Shown: one piece after another, positions 8,534-16,765 of the stretch
Layout: every line of letters begins with the position of its first letter
How positions within the stretch are numbered: position 1 is the stretch's first letter
NCBI GenBank assembly: GCA_947594335.1
Contig: CANQEC010000005.1
Coordinates: 1-25,277 of the forward strand
Direction: 5' to 3'
DNA from: an uncultured Lachnospiraceae bacterium
GTDB taxonomy: Bacteria > Bacillota > Clostridia > Lachnospirales > Lachnospiraceae
Length of the DNA stretch: 25,277 bases
The notes under the pieces: model-generated
What the model was told of the DNA's origin: nothing
The model's database searches: none
What the model saw: only the letters and a program-made list of their open reading frames with translations
Position numbers and translations under genes: made by a program

Positions 8534-9991
8534 CTACCGGTCATATTCCCCCCGGATATCCTCTGTGGGAGGCGCCACAGGATAGTTTCCTGTAAAGCAG
8601 CCCTTGCAGATCGGCAGACCCCCCACCATCTGCTCCAGGCGGTCCAGCCTCAGATAGGCAAGCGAATCGGCCCCGATGATCTGCCGGATCTCCTCGATGG
8701 AACGGTTCCATGCGATCAGCTGATCGCTCGCCGGAACATCCGTACCGAAGTAGCAGGGGTACAGAAACGGCGGAGAACTGACGCGCATATGAACTTCCTT
8801 CGCCCCCGCTTCGCGCAGCATCCGCACGATCCTGTCACTCGTCGTTCCGCGGACAATCGAATCATCGATCATGATCACGCGTCTGCCCTCGACGGCGTCC
8901 TTCAGTACATTCAGCTTCACGCGGACGCCTGATTCACGGCTGCTCTGTTTGGGGCTGATAAACGTACGTCCCACATAACTGTTTTTTACAAAAGCGGTTC
9001 CGTATGGTATTTTCGATTCAAGCGAATACCCAAGCGCGGCGACATTCCCCGATTCGGGAACCCCCACCACGAGATCCGCCTCCACCGGCGAGTCCATTGC
9101 CAGATATTTCCCGGCAAGAAGCCTGGAACTGTAGACGCTTACCCCATCCATCCGGCTGTCCGGTCTTCCAAAATAAATATATTCAAAAATGCAGCGCGCG
9201 GTCTTTGCACCTGCTGTCTCGTCAAGACACATGCTGCAGTCGGAAACAATCCCATGATCCGGCGTGATCGTCACGATCTCGCCGGGTTTCACATCCCGCA
9301 CAAATTCGGCGCCGATCGTATCAAGCGCACACGTCTCCGACGCGAGAATCCACGCGTTATCCCGCTTCCCGATACACAGCGGCCTGAAGCCGTACGGATC
9401 GCGCGCTCCGATCAGTTTGCGCGGAGACATGACAATCAGCGAGTATGACCCTGCCAGCCTGCGCATCGCCGCGGCCACCGCCTGCTCAACACTCGCTGTT
9501 TTCGTTCTCGCACGCGCGATATGATACGCAATGACTTCCGTATCAATCGTCGTCTGAAAGATCGCTCCGTCGTATTCCAGTTCTCTTCGAAGCTGAGGCG
9601 CATTGACCAGATTTCCGTTATGCGCAAGCCCAAGAGTCCCCTTGACATAATTCAGTACAAGAGGCTGCGCATTTTCGCGCGTGCTTCCCCCGGCTGTCGA
9701 ATAGCGGACATGCCCGATCCCGATATCTCCTTTGAGCTTTGCGAGATGTTTCCCTGAAAAAACCTCATTGACAAGGCCCATCCCCTTGTGGGAAAGAACC
9801 TTTCTCTTGGGACCGTTCGTATCGCTGACCGCGATTCCGCAGCTTTCCTGACCGCGGTGCTGCAGCGCAAACAGCCCGTAATAAATTGTTGAAGCGACAT
9901 CCTCCCCGGAAAAATCATAGATTCCGAAGACACCGCATTCCTCTTTCAGCTTGTCCGTGGATTCCGTCTGCTCATAAATCTCACTGTTCAT
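8534..9991 (-). CDS. purF: Amidophosphoribosyltransferase (glutamine PRPP amidotransferase)
   Basis: First committed step of purine synthesis: PRPP plus glutamine gives phosphoribosylamine. The 485-residue product has an 18-residue propeptide before Cys19 (EECGVFGIYD), the expected N-terminal nucleophile after cleavage, then a class II glutaminase domain and a C-terminal phosphoribosyltransferase domain with the PRPP motif VIMIDDSIVRGTTS at 372-385. C267, C413, C462 and C465 match the four ligands of the 4Fe-4S cluster in the Bacillus subtilis-type enzyme. The start ATG 9991 follows AGGAGAG at a somewhat long spacing. It lies between repeat copies B and C, downstream of purC. Confidence 0.97.
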   Translation of the reverse strand: MNSEIYEQTESTDKLKEECGVFGIYDFSGEDVASTIYYGLFALQHRGQESCGIAVSDTNGPKRKVLSHKGMGLVNEVFSGKHLAKLKGDIGIGHVRYSTAGGSTRENAQPLVLNYVKGTLGLAHNGNLVNAPQLRRELEYDGAIFQTTIDTEVIAYHIARARTKTASVEQAVAAAMRRLAGSYSLIVMSPRKLIGARDPYGFRPLCIGKRDNAWILASETCALDTIGAEFVRDVKPGEIVTITPDHGIVSDCSMCLDETAGAKTARCIFEYIYFGRPDSRMDGVSVYSSRLLAGKYLAMDSPVEADLVVGVPESGNVAALGYSLESKIPYGTAFVKNSYVGRTFISPKQSSRESGVRVKLNVLKDAVEGRRVIMIDDSIVRGTTSDRIVRMLREAGAKEVHMRVSSPPFLYPCYFGTDVPASDQLIAWNRSIEEIRQIIGADSLAYLRLDRLEQMVGGLPICKGCFTGNYPVAPPTEDIRGEYDR

Positions 9992-10091
9992 CTGTCTTCT
10001 GCTCTCCTGTCAATCCTGTATATGAGCGATGCGGCAGCACTGTCCGCTTTGGGAACATTTCTGCTGTCACGAACGATATCCGGCAGGACGA

Positions 10092-10177
10092 CCGAGCAGG
10101 AGGCGGCTTTTCCTCCTGCTCGTCTGCGCGGCCAAAGTGCTGCGTCAGCAGCCAGTTTCCATGCCTGGGCCTGCGCA
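10092..10177 (-). repeat. Intergenic repeat, copy C (purC-purF)
   Basis: 86 bp with the cleanest hairpin of the three copies: CGAGCAGGAGG paired with CCTCCTGCTCG around loop CGGCTTTT, then TGCGCGGCC, the inverted repeat GCTGCGTCAGCAGC and the end GGGCCTGCGCA. It lies in the 229-bp gap between purC and purF, about 100 nt upstream of the purF start. The rest of that gap shows no gene and no clear promoter. Confidence 0.87.
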
Positions 10178-10220
10178 TCCGATAAGCTGTCCGGGCATCC
10201 TGCCGGGCAGTCTCCATCTG

Positions 10221-10925
10221 TCAGAGTCCCAGGCGCCGGAACACCTCGTTGTATGCCTCCTCCACGTTGCCCAGATCCCGGCGGAAGCGGTCTTTATCCA
10301 GCTTTTCATGCGTATCGGCGTCCCAGAGTCTGCAGGTATCCGGAGACGTCTCATCCGCAAGCAGAATCTGGCCTTTATAACGGCCGAACTCGATCTTGAA
10401 ATCAACCAGTTCGATATTTGCCTGAAGGAAATATTTCTTCAGGACATCGTTCACCTTAAAAGCATATTTCGTGATGGTCTCAATTTCTTCCCGCGTCGCA
10501 AGACCAAGAGCAATTGCAAAATAGTCGTTAATCAGAGGATCGCCAAGCTCATCGTTCTTGTAGCTGAATTCCAGAGTCGGCTCCTTGAACGGCGTGCCTT
10601 CCGGAACCCCAAGCCGCTTGGAAAAACTTCCGGCCGCAATATTCCTGACAATAACCTCAAGCGGTACGATCTCCACTTTGCGGACTGCCGTTTCACGGTC
10701 GCTCAGCTCTTCGATCAGGTGAGTCGGAACTCCTTCTGCCTCAAGAATTTTGAACACATGGTTCGTCATGCGGTTGTTTACCACGCCCTTGCCCGTGATC
10801 GTTCCTTTTTTCAGCCCGTTGAACGCGGTCGCGTCATCCTTGTAATCTACGATAACGACATCCTCGACATCCGTGCTGTACACTTTCTTGGCCTTACCTT
10901 CATAAAGCAATTCTCTCTTTTCCAT
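10221..10925 (-). CDS. purC: Phosphoribosylaminoimidazole-succinocarboxamide (SAICAR) synthase
   Basis: ATP-dependent condensation of CAIR with aspartate to SAICAR in purine synthesis. The 234-residue product is of normal length and shows the N-terminal ATP-binding segment [16 protein letters not shown], the signature [15 protein letters not shown] and the C-terminal [13 protein letters not shown]. The start was set at ATG 10925, behind AGGTG; the frame stays open to 11054 but that part covers the promoter and leader. It is first of the four visible pur genes and has its own promoter just after the upstream TPR gene. Confidence 0.97.
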   Translation of the reverse strand: MEKRELLYEGKAKKVYSTDVEDVVIVDYKDDATAFNGLKKGTITGKGVVNNRMTNHVFKILEAEGVPTHLIEELSDRETAVRKVEIVPLEVIVRNIAAGSFSKRLGVPEGTPFKEPTLEFSYKNDELGDPLINDYFAIALGLATREEIETITKYAFKVNDVLKKYFLQANIELVDFKIEFGRYKGQILLADETSPDTCRLWDADTHEKLDKDRFRRDLGNVEEAYNEVFRRLGL

Positions 10926-10998
10926 AAGTTCACCTGTCCTTTTCCGTGTCGTTGGTATTGTTCTGCGAAAATCCATCCGCAGATTATTATGATCCAAA

Positions 10999-11012
10999 GC
11001 TGCCGCGGCAGC
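10999..11012. promoter_or_regulatory. Perfect 14-bp palindrome at the predicted purC transcription start
   Basis: GCTGCCGCGGCAGC is a perfect palindrome 9 bp downstream of the purC -10 box, so it overlaps the expected first transcribed bases. The position suits a repressor operator. It does not resemble the Bacillus subtilis PurBox, so the regulator is unknown; it might also act only as an mRNA 5' hairpin. Confidence 0.45.
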
Positions 11013-11021
11013 CACTTGCAA

Positions 11022-11050
11022 ATTATATCCTATCTGTTTCCAGAAAGCAA
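11022..11050 (-). promoter_or_regulatory. Promoter of the purC operon
   Basis: On the minus strand a perfect -10 TATAAT (11027-11022) lies 17 bp from a partial -35 TTGCTT (11050-11045). It starts a few bases after the stop codon of the TPR gene, so purC can be transcribed independently of the unknown genes upstream. Confidence 0.68.
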
Positions 11051-11057
11051 GCAAAAA

Positions 11058-11852
11058 CTACAGTTCCGCGCTTCTTCGGTACTGCCGCTTCAGATCCTCG
11101 ATGTACGCGTCAACATCGCCGGAAAGTATCTCCTCTGCTTTTTCCTGTGCGTTCGCTTTTCTGCAAAGCTCCGCGTTGTATTCCTGAATCCTCTGAACAA
11201 GATAGGAATCCGCGTCCAGGCTCTTCAGCTTTTTCTCGTATTCCTGTTCAGACAAATACAGAGGAAGGACACTGACGTATTTGCGGAGCGCCTCTTTTGT
11301 TTTCCCGAGCTTCCATGCCTCAAAAAAACAGTCGGCCGCCTGATCATAGCGGAACAGTCCGGCGTAAGCGGCTCCGAGATTATTCCAGATCGAAGAATAG
11401 AACTGCACGCCAAGTCTTCCGGGAGCCTTTTTTTCAAGAATCTCCCGGTATATGCCGACAGCCCTCGCAAACATTTTCTCTTTTACAAGATAGTCCCCCC
11501 GCATCTTTTGCCGGACCTCCTCCGGCTGAACTTCAAGGCGCGAAAGCCTCTCCTGAAATTCCCGCCCTTCCTGTGCGTTCAGATATCCCGCTTCCCGGAA
11601 AATCGGAAATACAAAAAAGGCGGCTCCTTCTTTTTTCTCCAGCTGGGCATAGAGCTGACGATACAGCCTTGTCATCCCAAGCTCGTCACGGATCCAGTCG
11701 CACAATCCTTCATTTATGATGGTTTCGTCGATCAGATAAATGTTGTGGTACAGATAATAACACAATTCCTCAATCGAGTAGATGTTCGTACGAATGCTCT
11801 CAATATAATAAGGGGTTTTCGCCTGCTCCGTCAGGCACAGGTCATAACTCAT
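11058..11852 (-). CDS. TPR-containing protein of unknown function
   Basis: The 264-residue product is soluble and helical. The N-terminal half (1-120) has Tyr- and Leu-rich helices such as YSIEELCYYLYHNIYLID and is not recognised. The C-terminal half contains tetratricopeptide-like units, best seen in GDYLVKEKMFARAVGIYREI and in NNLGAAYAGLFRYDQAADC with the following helix. There is no signal peptide or membrane segment. ATG 11852 is preferred because AGAGGG is 8 nt upstream; another ATG at 11858 is only 2 nt away from it. The gene begins 24 bp after the stop of the Hsp70-like gene, so it is almost certainly co-transcribed. TPR proteins often serve as adaptors for chaperones or complexes, which fits the neighbour, but the specific role is inference. 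Confidence 0.8.
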   Translation of the reverse strand: MSYDLCLTEQAKTPYYIESIRTNIYSIEELCYYLYHNIYLIDETIINEGLCDWIRDELGMTRLYRQLYAQLEKKEGAAFFVFPIFREAGYLNAQEGREFQERLSRLEVQPEEVRQKMRGDYLVKEKMFARAVGIYREILEKKAPGRLGVQFYSSIWNNLGAAYAGLFRYDQAADCFFEAWKLGKTKEALRKYVSVLPLYLSEQEYEKKLKSLDADSYLVQRIQEYNAELCRKANAQEKAEEILSGDVDAYIEDLKRQYRRSAEL

Positions 11853-11876
11853 GCTCATTACCCTCTTTCTTTATGT

Positions 11877-13145
11877 TCAGAACAGGATATCACGCTCCCA
11901 GCGCATGCCGGACGACCGGAATAATCCCCCAAACCCCATATCCTCCACATGGCAGCAGTTCACGGAAGTAAAATACAGAGTCATCCTGAGGCGCAGCGTT
12001 CGGTCCGGCCTCTCCGGAAGTCTGCGGAGAGGAAGAATATGCGTCACCATGTCGCTGCCCGCAGCCATCGGACGGGAGATGATCCGTATTTCACGCTCCC
12101 CGGACGGAATAAATTCACAGACATGATGAACATCGTACCAGTTAATCCCCGCCGTCACAAGCGGATAGTAGGTCTCTTTTCCCCGAATCCTCATCTCCAT
12201 CCCGAGATTAACCGACACCATATCCCCGCCGCTGAAGATGATCCCTCTGTCGGCGATGATTCCCGCCCGTTCCATCGCGGCAAAGCAGGCGCCGCGCGAA
12301 TAGAGATTCTGTCCCTGGTAGGCATGCCGCCTGTAGCACATATACTGTATGGAGCGCACCGCCCAGCTCTTGCTGTAAAAATCGCCTGTCATATAGCTGA
12401 CTGAGATATTCCTGCGCTCAAACACCTTTTTGAGGAGTTCAAAAAAAAGCCTGTCTTTCTCCGCGTCCCATTCCTTCTCGTTTCTGTCCCCGCGGACATC
12501 ACTTCCGACCGGCTGCTTCGCCACCTTGTCAACCACGGCGATGGCAGGCCTGGTGGAACGGTCAATGTGAAGGACGTAGCCGACCATTGCCTCCTCCTCG
12601 TACTCGAAGAGAGCGACATCCTGTTTCCAGAGCTCTTTCTTCTGATTCACCGTATAATAGTAAAAAGAGGAAAGATAATCCTGGAGATAGATATATTTTC
12701 GCTCGATTCCAAGGCCTTCCAGCGCTTCGGTAATCACGCGGCCCCAGGCTTCCGTCAGCTTTCGGACCGTCACCATGATCTGAAATCTGGTCTGTTTTGT
12801 GACAAACCGCAGCAGCTCAATGCAGCATGTAAAATAAATGCCAAGAATCTTTGCGGGGGACATTTTCTCATTTCCCGCCATTGTGTCGGTCCCGCTTTCG
12901 ATCAGCTCGTAAATTCCCGAGATCCGGCACTTGTCATTTTTGTTTTTTTCATCCGGAAGACCGTCCCAGAAATGCCAGTTTCCGTCTTCATCCATCCGCA
13001 GGGCCATCGGGAGGAACGGTTCGTCCTCCCCGTGCGGCCTGCCCGCCGTCATTGGTTCTTTAAAAGACTGGTGATAATAAGTTACCTGTGAATACTCACT
13101 TCTCAGGTCAATCCCGAGAATCAGCTCATTTACCGCCTGTATCAT
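11877..13145 (-). CDS. Degenerate Hsp70-like (ASKHA-fold) protein, probable DUF5716 family
   Basis: I read this 422-residue protein as a divergent Hsp70 relative. LILGIDLRSEYSQV (8-21) matches the phosphate-1 strand (GIDLGTTNS in Hsp70). IMVTVRKLTEAWGRVITEAL then YIYLQDYLSSFYYY match the VTVPAYF...NEPTAAALAY region. SVSYMTGDFYSKSW and NLYSRGACFAAME match the adenosine (VGGSTRIP) and AVAYGAA segments. VNLGMEMRIRGKETYYPLV onward (about 312-410) resembles the beta substrate-binding domain. The Gly/Thr residues that bind phosphate are replaced (DLR for DLG; FEYEEEA for DLGGGT), and there is no helical lid. ATPase activity is therefore doubtful. From memory this resembles DUF5716; I could not check. 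The start ATG 13145 lies 6 nt after AAGGTG and 10 bp after the large upstream gene. Confidence 0.8.
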   Translation of the reverse strand: MIQAVNELILGIDLRSEYSQVTYYHQSFKEPMTAGRPHGEDEPFLPMALRMDEDGNWHFWDGLPDEKNKNDKCRISGIYELIESGTDTMAGNEKMSPAKILGIYFTCCIELLRFVTKQTRFQIMVTVRKLTEAWGRVITEALEGLGIERKYIYLQDYLSSFYYYTVNQKKELWKQDVALFEYEEEAMVGYVLHIDRSTRPAIAVVDKVAKQPVGSDVRGDRNEKEWDAEKDRLFFELLKKVFERRNISVSYMTGDFYSKSWAVRSIQYMCYRRHAYQGQNLYSRGACFAAMERAGIIADRGIIFSGGDMVSVNLGMEMRIRGKETYYPLVTAGINWYDVHHVCEFIPSGEREIRIISRPMAAGSDMVTHILPLRRLPERPDRTLRLRMTLYFTSVNCCHVEDMGFGGLFRSSGMRWERDILF

Positions 13146-13155
13146 ATTCCTCACC

Positions 13156-16100
13156 TTATATCAGTGTAAATAATTCTTTTGACAGATATTCCTGAATCAC
13201 AAATGTTTCCAGTTCTTCACGCAATGTCTTTTCGTCCTCCTGCTCCTTCGCCCGGAGCAGATCGTTCAGCAGTCCGTATTTTGTATAGCCCCGCGCGTCA
13301 GAACTGCCCGCGCGGAGATATCTTGTATCGGAACGCTTCACTGTGCCGTCCGATGTCTCTTCCAGATAGCATTCCAGTTCTTCTCCGTAAAATAAGGTAA
13401 ATTCCCGGACGAATATGCCCTCGAAACAGTTTCTCATGTTCTCTTTTCTGAAATCATCCCGGCTGTCTTTCCTGAAATAGAGTGTCACTGTATTTTTCGG
13501 ATCGGCGGCGTATTCGATATAGACCTTCCCGTCCATCTGATACGGGGCCAGAAGCTTTTCGCCAAATTTCATCCAGAAAGCAAACCGCATGTTTTTCGCG
13601 TTGTATTCCTCAAGAAGCTTTTTGGCGAATGCTTCCTGCCGCTCGTCAAGAGAGGGACAGTTCGCGTAATACTGAAGCAGCGCCAGACGGCACACATCCT
13701 CCTGCCCGTCCTTTCTGCCGCGTTCACAGAGCTCTTCATAGTCATGCTCAATATAGCGGAAAACGGACGCGGCGACAGGGATTCCTTTTACAAAATATTC
13801 ATAGGCCTTCATGTTCACATAAGCAAGGCACAGCTTCCTGCGCCCCATTTTTTTCCGGTATGCCTCAAAAACCGGTTCGGTTCCCTGTGTGCGGCAGCGC
13901 GTAAACAGCAGCATCGTTATGATCTTTTCTTCGATCAGCATTGTATCAAGTTCAAATTCCGTTCCGGCCTGCCAGATGCGTTCCATATCCTGCATGGGTC
14001 CCTCGTAGTACAGCAGCAGGTAGCGCAGAAGCTTGTCGTCGTATTTGCCGCTGGCAAAGCAGTAATGGCAGAGGGCAAGCAGCGTCCGGTTTTCCTCGAA
14101 CTCACTGGCAAGCACCATGCGGCTGCAGACGCGGACCAGCTGAATCAGCGGAATCCCTTCCACCCCATAGCGGTCAAGCAGTTCGAAAGCCTGCTCGCAC
14201 TGTCCTTCCTCCGCGAGTATCGTTACAAGAGCAGCCTTGTCCACCCGCACATATTCCTGAATCGAAATCTTTCCCACAAACTCAGGCATCGTCTCATCAA
14301 GGGGATGCGCCGCGTAGTAGGAAAGAGCGCGGGCTCTGAGTCTGTCCCTGTATTTTCCGGAAAAATATCCGCGCTCACAGGCATTTGTCAGATACCAGAG
14401 ATCATTCGGCCCGGGCTCCTGCTCTTCATTTTGCAGTATGCGGCTGCTGACGTACAGCATCGCCCCGGGACTCTCGGCCCTTTTCCGGATGCACCAGTCA
14501 AGAAGCGCTTTATTTTCAAAAATCCGGCGGATACTGCACAGCAGGAAAGCCGGATAGCGGCTGCCCTCCTGGTCTTCCGCCATGACGGCGGAATCCGGCT
14601 CATATACCTGAATAACCGCTTTCCCGTTCACAAGAGGAGTTACATCCTCCTCGTTCATATAGGGAGAGCAGACAGCTATCTGCTTCATCTGGGGCGCTTC
14701 GCAGACCACCTCGTAGCTGTTCAGCATACGGAACAGTTTCTCGACGCAGGGGCGGCTCAGGCTTTCCGTTCGAAGCAGTTCCGGGTAAAGCGCGGCAAGG
14801 TCTTCCGTCAGGTGTCCCATCTCAAGCTGCTCCAGCGCGAATTTCTGCATGGCCTGCCGGTGAGTCCGGTACGTCTGCGGATCCCCTCCTTTATTTTCAA
14901 GGATATTGCGGTATACGGCTGCCCGCTTCTCATAGCTTAAAGAAGTATCGTAGGAAAAATACATTCTGATAATCTGGGGCATGTCATTTATATCCGTAAA
15001 TTCCATGGAACCCATGTAATACTCGTAAAGTCCGGTGATCCGAAGCCCGTGCCGTACGCCGAGTTCAAACCATCTGAAGTATTCCGGGGCCTTTTTCTGT
15101 CCGTTTATAAGAAGCAGACAGACGGCGCGCACAAGTTCATCCGACGGAAAACTCTCATAAGCGGCCTCAAGTATTTCGTACAGAATGCGGTTGTACGCTC
15201 CGAAGTGGAGCGCCAGCCCTGAAATCTGCAGAACGGTCTCTTCCGTGAGAACCTTTTCCCTGGCGGCAAAACGGAGCAGGTGCAGTTCAAAATTTCCGAG
15301 ACGCCGGAGCATAAAAGGATTCCTCTTCAGGATCTGCCACGCCTCGAGATACATAATCCTGCTCCTGCAGCCGCAGTCAAACTGACGGGAGACCGCCTCA
15401 TATTTCGCGCCGTCATCCGCCAGCAAATTTTCCTGAAGATACAAAAGGATCCACTGGAGCACCCAGTTTGTCCGATCCGCCTCAAAAAGCCTGCGGATCT
15501 CGTCCTCCATTCGGTCCACATAGGAGGCGTCCTGACAGAAAAACGTCGTCAGATACAGATAAAAACCGTACTGTTCCACGGTTTTAAGACGGCTGCCATC
15601 CTCCTCGATCTCTTTCAGAAGGCGGATTGCCTTTTGCTTTTTATTATCCGCATAGTACAGCTGAATGAGAAACAGATCCGCAAATACGTCCGTCCCGCCT
15701 GATCTTTTATAATTTCCTATAAGCTTTACCGACCGCGAAATCCAGGTTTCCGCTTTCTGCTTCTGCAGACGAAAGCTCACATAATAATTTTCCAGTTTGA
15801 ACTGCATGCGTCTGCGGATGCGGCCCGCGTGGACACGCGCAGGATTCCCCGCCTTTTTTACGGTAAACCGCACATAGATCGTCTGATAGACCGTGTCAAT
15901 CCGCACCTGGGCATAATTATTCCCTTCATGCATCCTGTCATGATCCAGGACATACCGCACGTCAAAGGCGCTGCCCGCAAACTCATCCGTAGTGATCAGA
16001 CTTTTTTCAAGTCTGACAAACGGCGCGTCCGACCGAAGCGTGATCCTCGTAAATCCCCAGCCGTGTCTGGTTATGCGGAAAGATTCCTGCGCCGTTTCTT

Positions 16101-16725
16101 TTACGCCATAGTGAACAATCTGATCGGCATCCACAGAAATCTCAACCGGTTCTTTTACGCCCGCGCCGTTTAAAAATTCCTCAAAGCTCTGATAATTGAA
16201 CGAGGATTTCCTGATCGCTTCATACATGCTGTAAAGGCGCGGCCAGTCCTTTTCAAGAAGCTTTCCGAATTTTTCCGAAATAAAACAGCGGTATGCTTTC
16301 TGAAAGTCCTGCCCGGCGAGCGCGGCGAGACCCTCCACGTCAGGAACATCGTTCTCCTCTTCTTTTCGCGTCTCCTCCTCCACAAGGATTGAATATGGAA
16401 GCGTATGTTCCCCCAGCTCCGAACAGATCGTAAAAACGCCTTTCTCTTCCATGCCGCTGCTCATCCCGTTTGCGTCTGCCTGATAACGTATTTCATTTGT
16501 TATTCCGACAAACTCGGCGGGTTCGAACTGCATGCGCGGGTTCGAGGAAAAAAGAAATCCGCGGAATCTCACACCGGAATCCGCCGACAGGAAAAAACTT
16601 CCCTGGATCCGTTCTCCCGGCTTCATATGCAATGTCAGCGTGTCCGGCTTCATTACAAGGCCGGGAGCGCTGTACTCAAATTTCCCATTTAGCAACTGCT
16701 CTATTCTTTTTCTCAAATCAATCAC
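13156..16725 (-). CDS. Giant beta-sandwich plus alpha-solenoid protein, probable DUF5717 family
   Basis: The 1189-residue product has no known function. Residues about 15-120 are beta-rich and Ig-like (LTLHMKPGERIQGSFFLS); about 125-185 are helical; about 190-295 form a second beta-rich domain (VRLEKSLITTDEF, YVRFTVKKAG). About 300-1060 is a long run of amphipathic helix pairs of HAT/TPR type. About 1065-1189 returns to a beta-rich domain (VTLYFRKDSRDDF, REFTLFYGEELECYLEE). I see no signal peptide, membrane helix or catalytic motif, so a cytoplasmic scaffold is likely. I recall similar Lachnospiraceae proteins as DUF5717, not checked. The start is uncertain: GTG 16725 gives the longest frame with only a weak ribosome binding site; TTG 16716 is an alternative. 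It precedes the Hsp70-like gene by 10 bp and follows nrdR by 40 bp. Confidence 0.82.
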   Translation of the reverse strand: MIDLRKRIEQLLNGKFEYSAPGLVMKPDTLTLHMKPGERIQGSFFLSADSGVRFRGFLFSSNPRMQFEPAEFVGITNEIRYQADANGMSSGMEEKGVFTICSELGEHTLPYSILVEEETRKEEENDVPDVEGLAALAGQDFQKAYRCFISEKFGKLLEKDWPRLYSMYEAIRKSSFNYQSFEEFLNGAGVKEPVEISVDADQIVHYGVKETAQESFRITRHGWGFTRITLRSDAPFVRLEKSLITTDEFAGSAFDVRYVLDHDRMHEGNNYAQVRIDTVYQTIYVRFTVKKAGNPARVHAGRIRRRMQFKLENYYVSFRLQKQKAETWISRSVKLIGNYKRSGGTDVFADLFLIQLYYADNKKQKAIRLLKEIEEDGSRLKTVEQYGFYLYLTTFFCQDASYVDRMEDEIRRLFEADRTNWVLQWILLYLQENLLADDGAKYEAVSRQFDCGCRSRIMYLEAWQILKRNPFMLRRLGNFELHLLRFAAREKVLTEETVLQISGLALHFGAYNRILYEILEAAYESFPSDELVRAVCLLLINGQKKAPEYFRWFELGVRHGLRITGLYEYYMGSMEFTDINDMPQIIRMYFSYDTSLSYEKRAAVYRNILENKGGDPQTYRTHRQAMQKFALEQLEMGHLTEDLAALYPELLRTESLSRPCVEKLFRMLNSYEVVCEAPQMKQIAVCSPYMNEEDVTPLVNGKAVIQVYEPDSAVMAEDQEGSRYPAFLLCSIRRIFENKALLDWCIRKRAESPGAMLYVSSRILQNEEQEPGPNDLWYLTNACERGYFSGKYRDRLRARALSYYAAHPLDETMPEFVGKISIQEYVRVDKAALVTILAEEGQCEQAFELLDRYGVEGIPLIQLVRVCSRMVLASEFEENRTLLALCHYCFASGKYDDKLLRYLLLYYEGPMQDMERIWQAGTEFELDTMLIEEKIITMLLFTRCRTQGTEPVFEAYRKKMGRRKLCLAYVNMKAYEYFVKGIPVAASVFRYIEHDYEELCERGRKDGQEDVCRLALLQYYANCPSLDERQEAFAKKLLEEYNAKNMRFAFWMKFGEKLLAPYQMDGKVYIEYAADPKNTVTLYFRKDSRDDFRKENMRNCFEGIFVREFTLFYGEELECYLEETSDGTVKRSDTRYLRAGSSDARGYTKYGLLNDLLRAKEQEDEKTLREELETFVIQEYLSKELFTLI

Positions 16726-16765
16726 CGCAATCTGACATCAGAAACCATCCGGACGAGCAGACTGC

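Noticed and set aside
4693..10177. The repeat copies as small coding genes
   Set aside because: Open frames across them exist in more than one frame and do not keep a common start, stop or ribosome binding site; RNA structure is the conserved feature.
10926..11057. Purine riboswitch or PurBox upstream of purC
   Set aside because: The ~90-nt leader is too short and lacks the three-way-junction loop motifs, and no convincing PurBox sequence was found.
10029..11924. Long plus-strand open frame antisense to purC and the TPR gene
   Set aside because: It overlaps two well-supported minus-strand genes, crosses the purC promoter and a repeat, and its translation shows no family motif; it is a shadow caused by codon bias.
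13744..14940. Plus-strand open frame of about 400 codons inside the 1189-residue protein gene
   Set aside because: Antisense to a continuous gene, no ribosome binding site of note and no recognisable domain.
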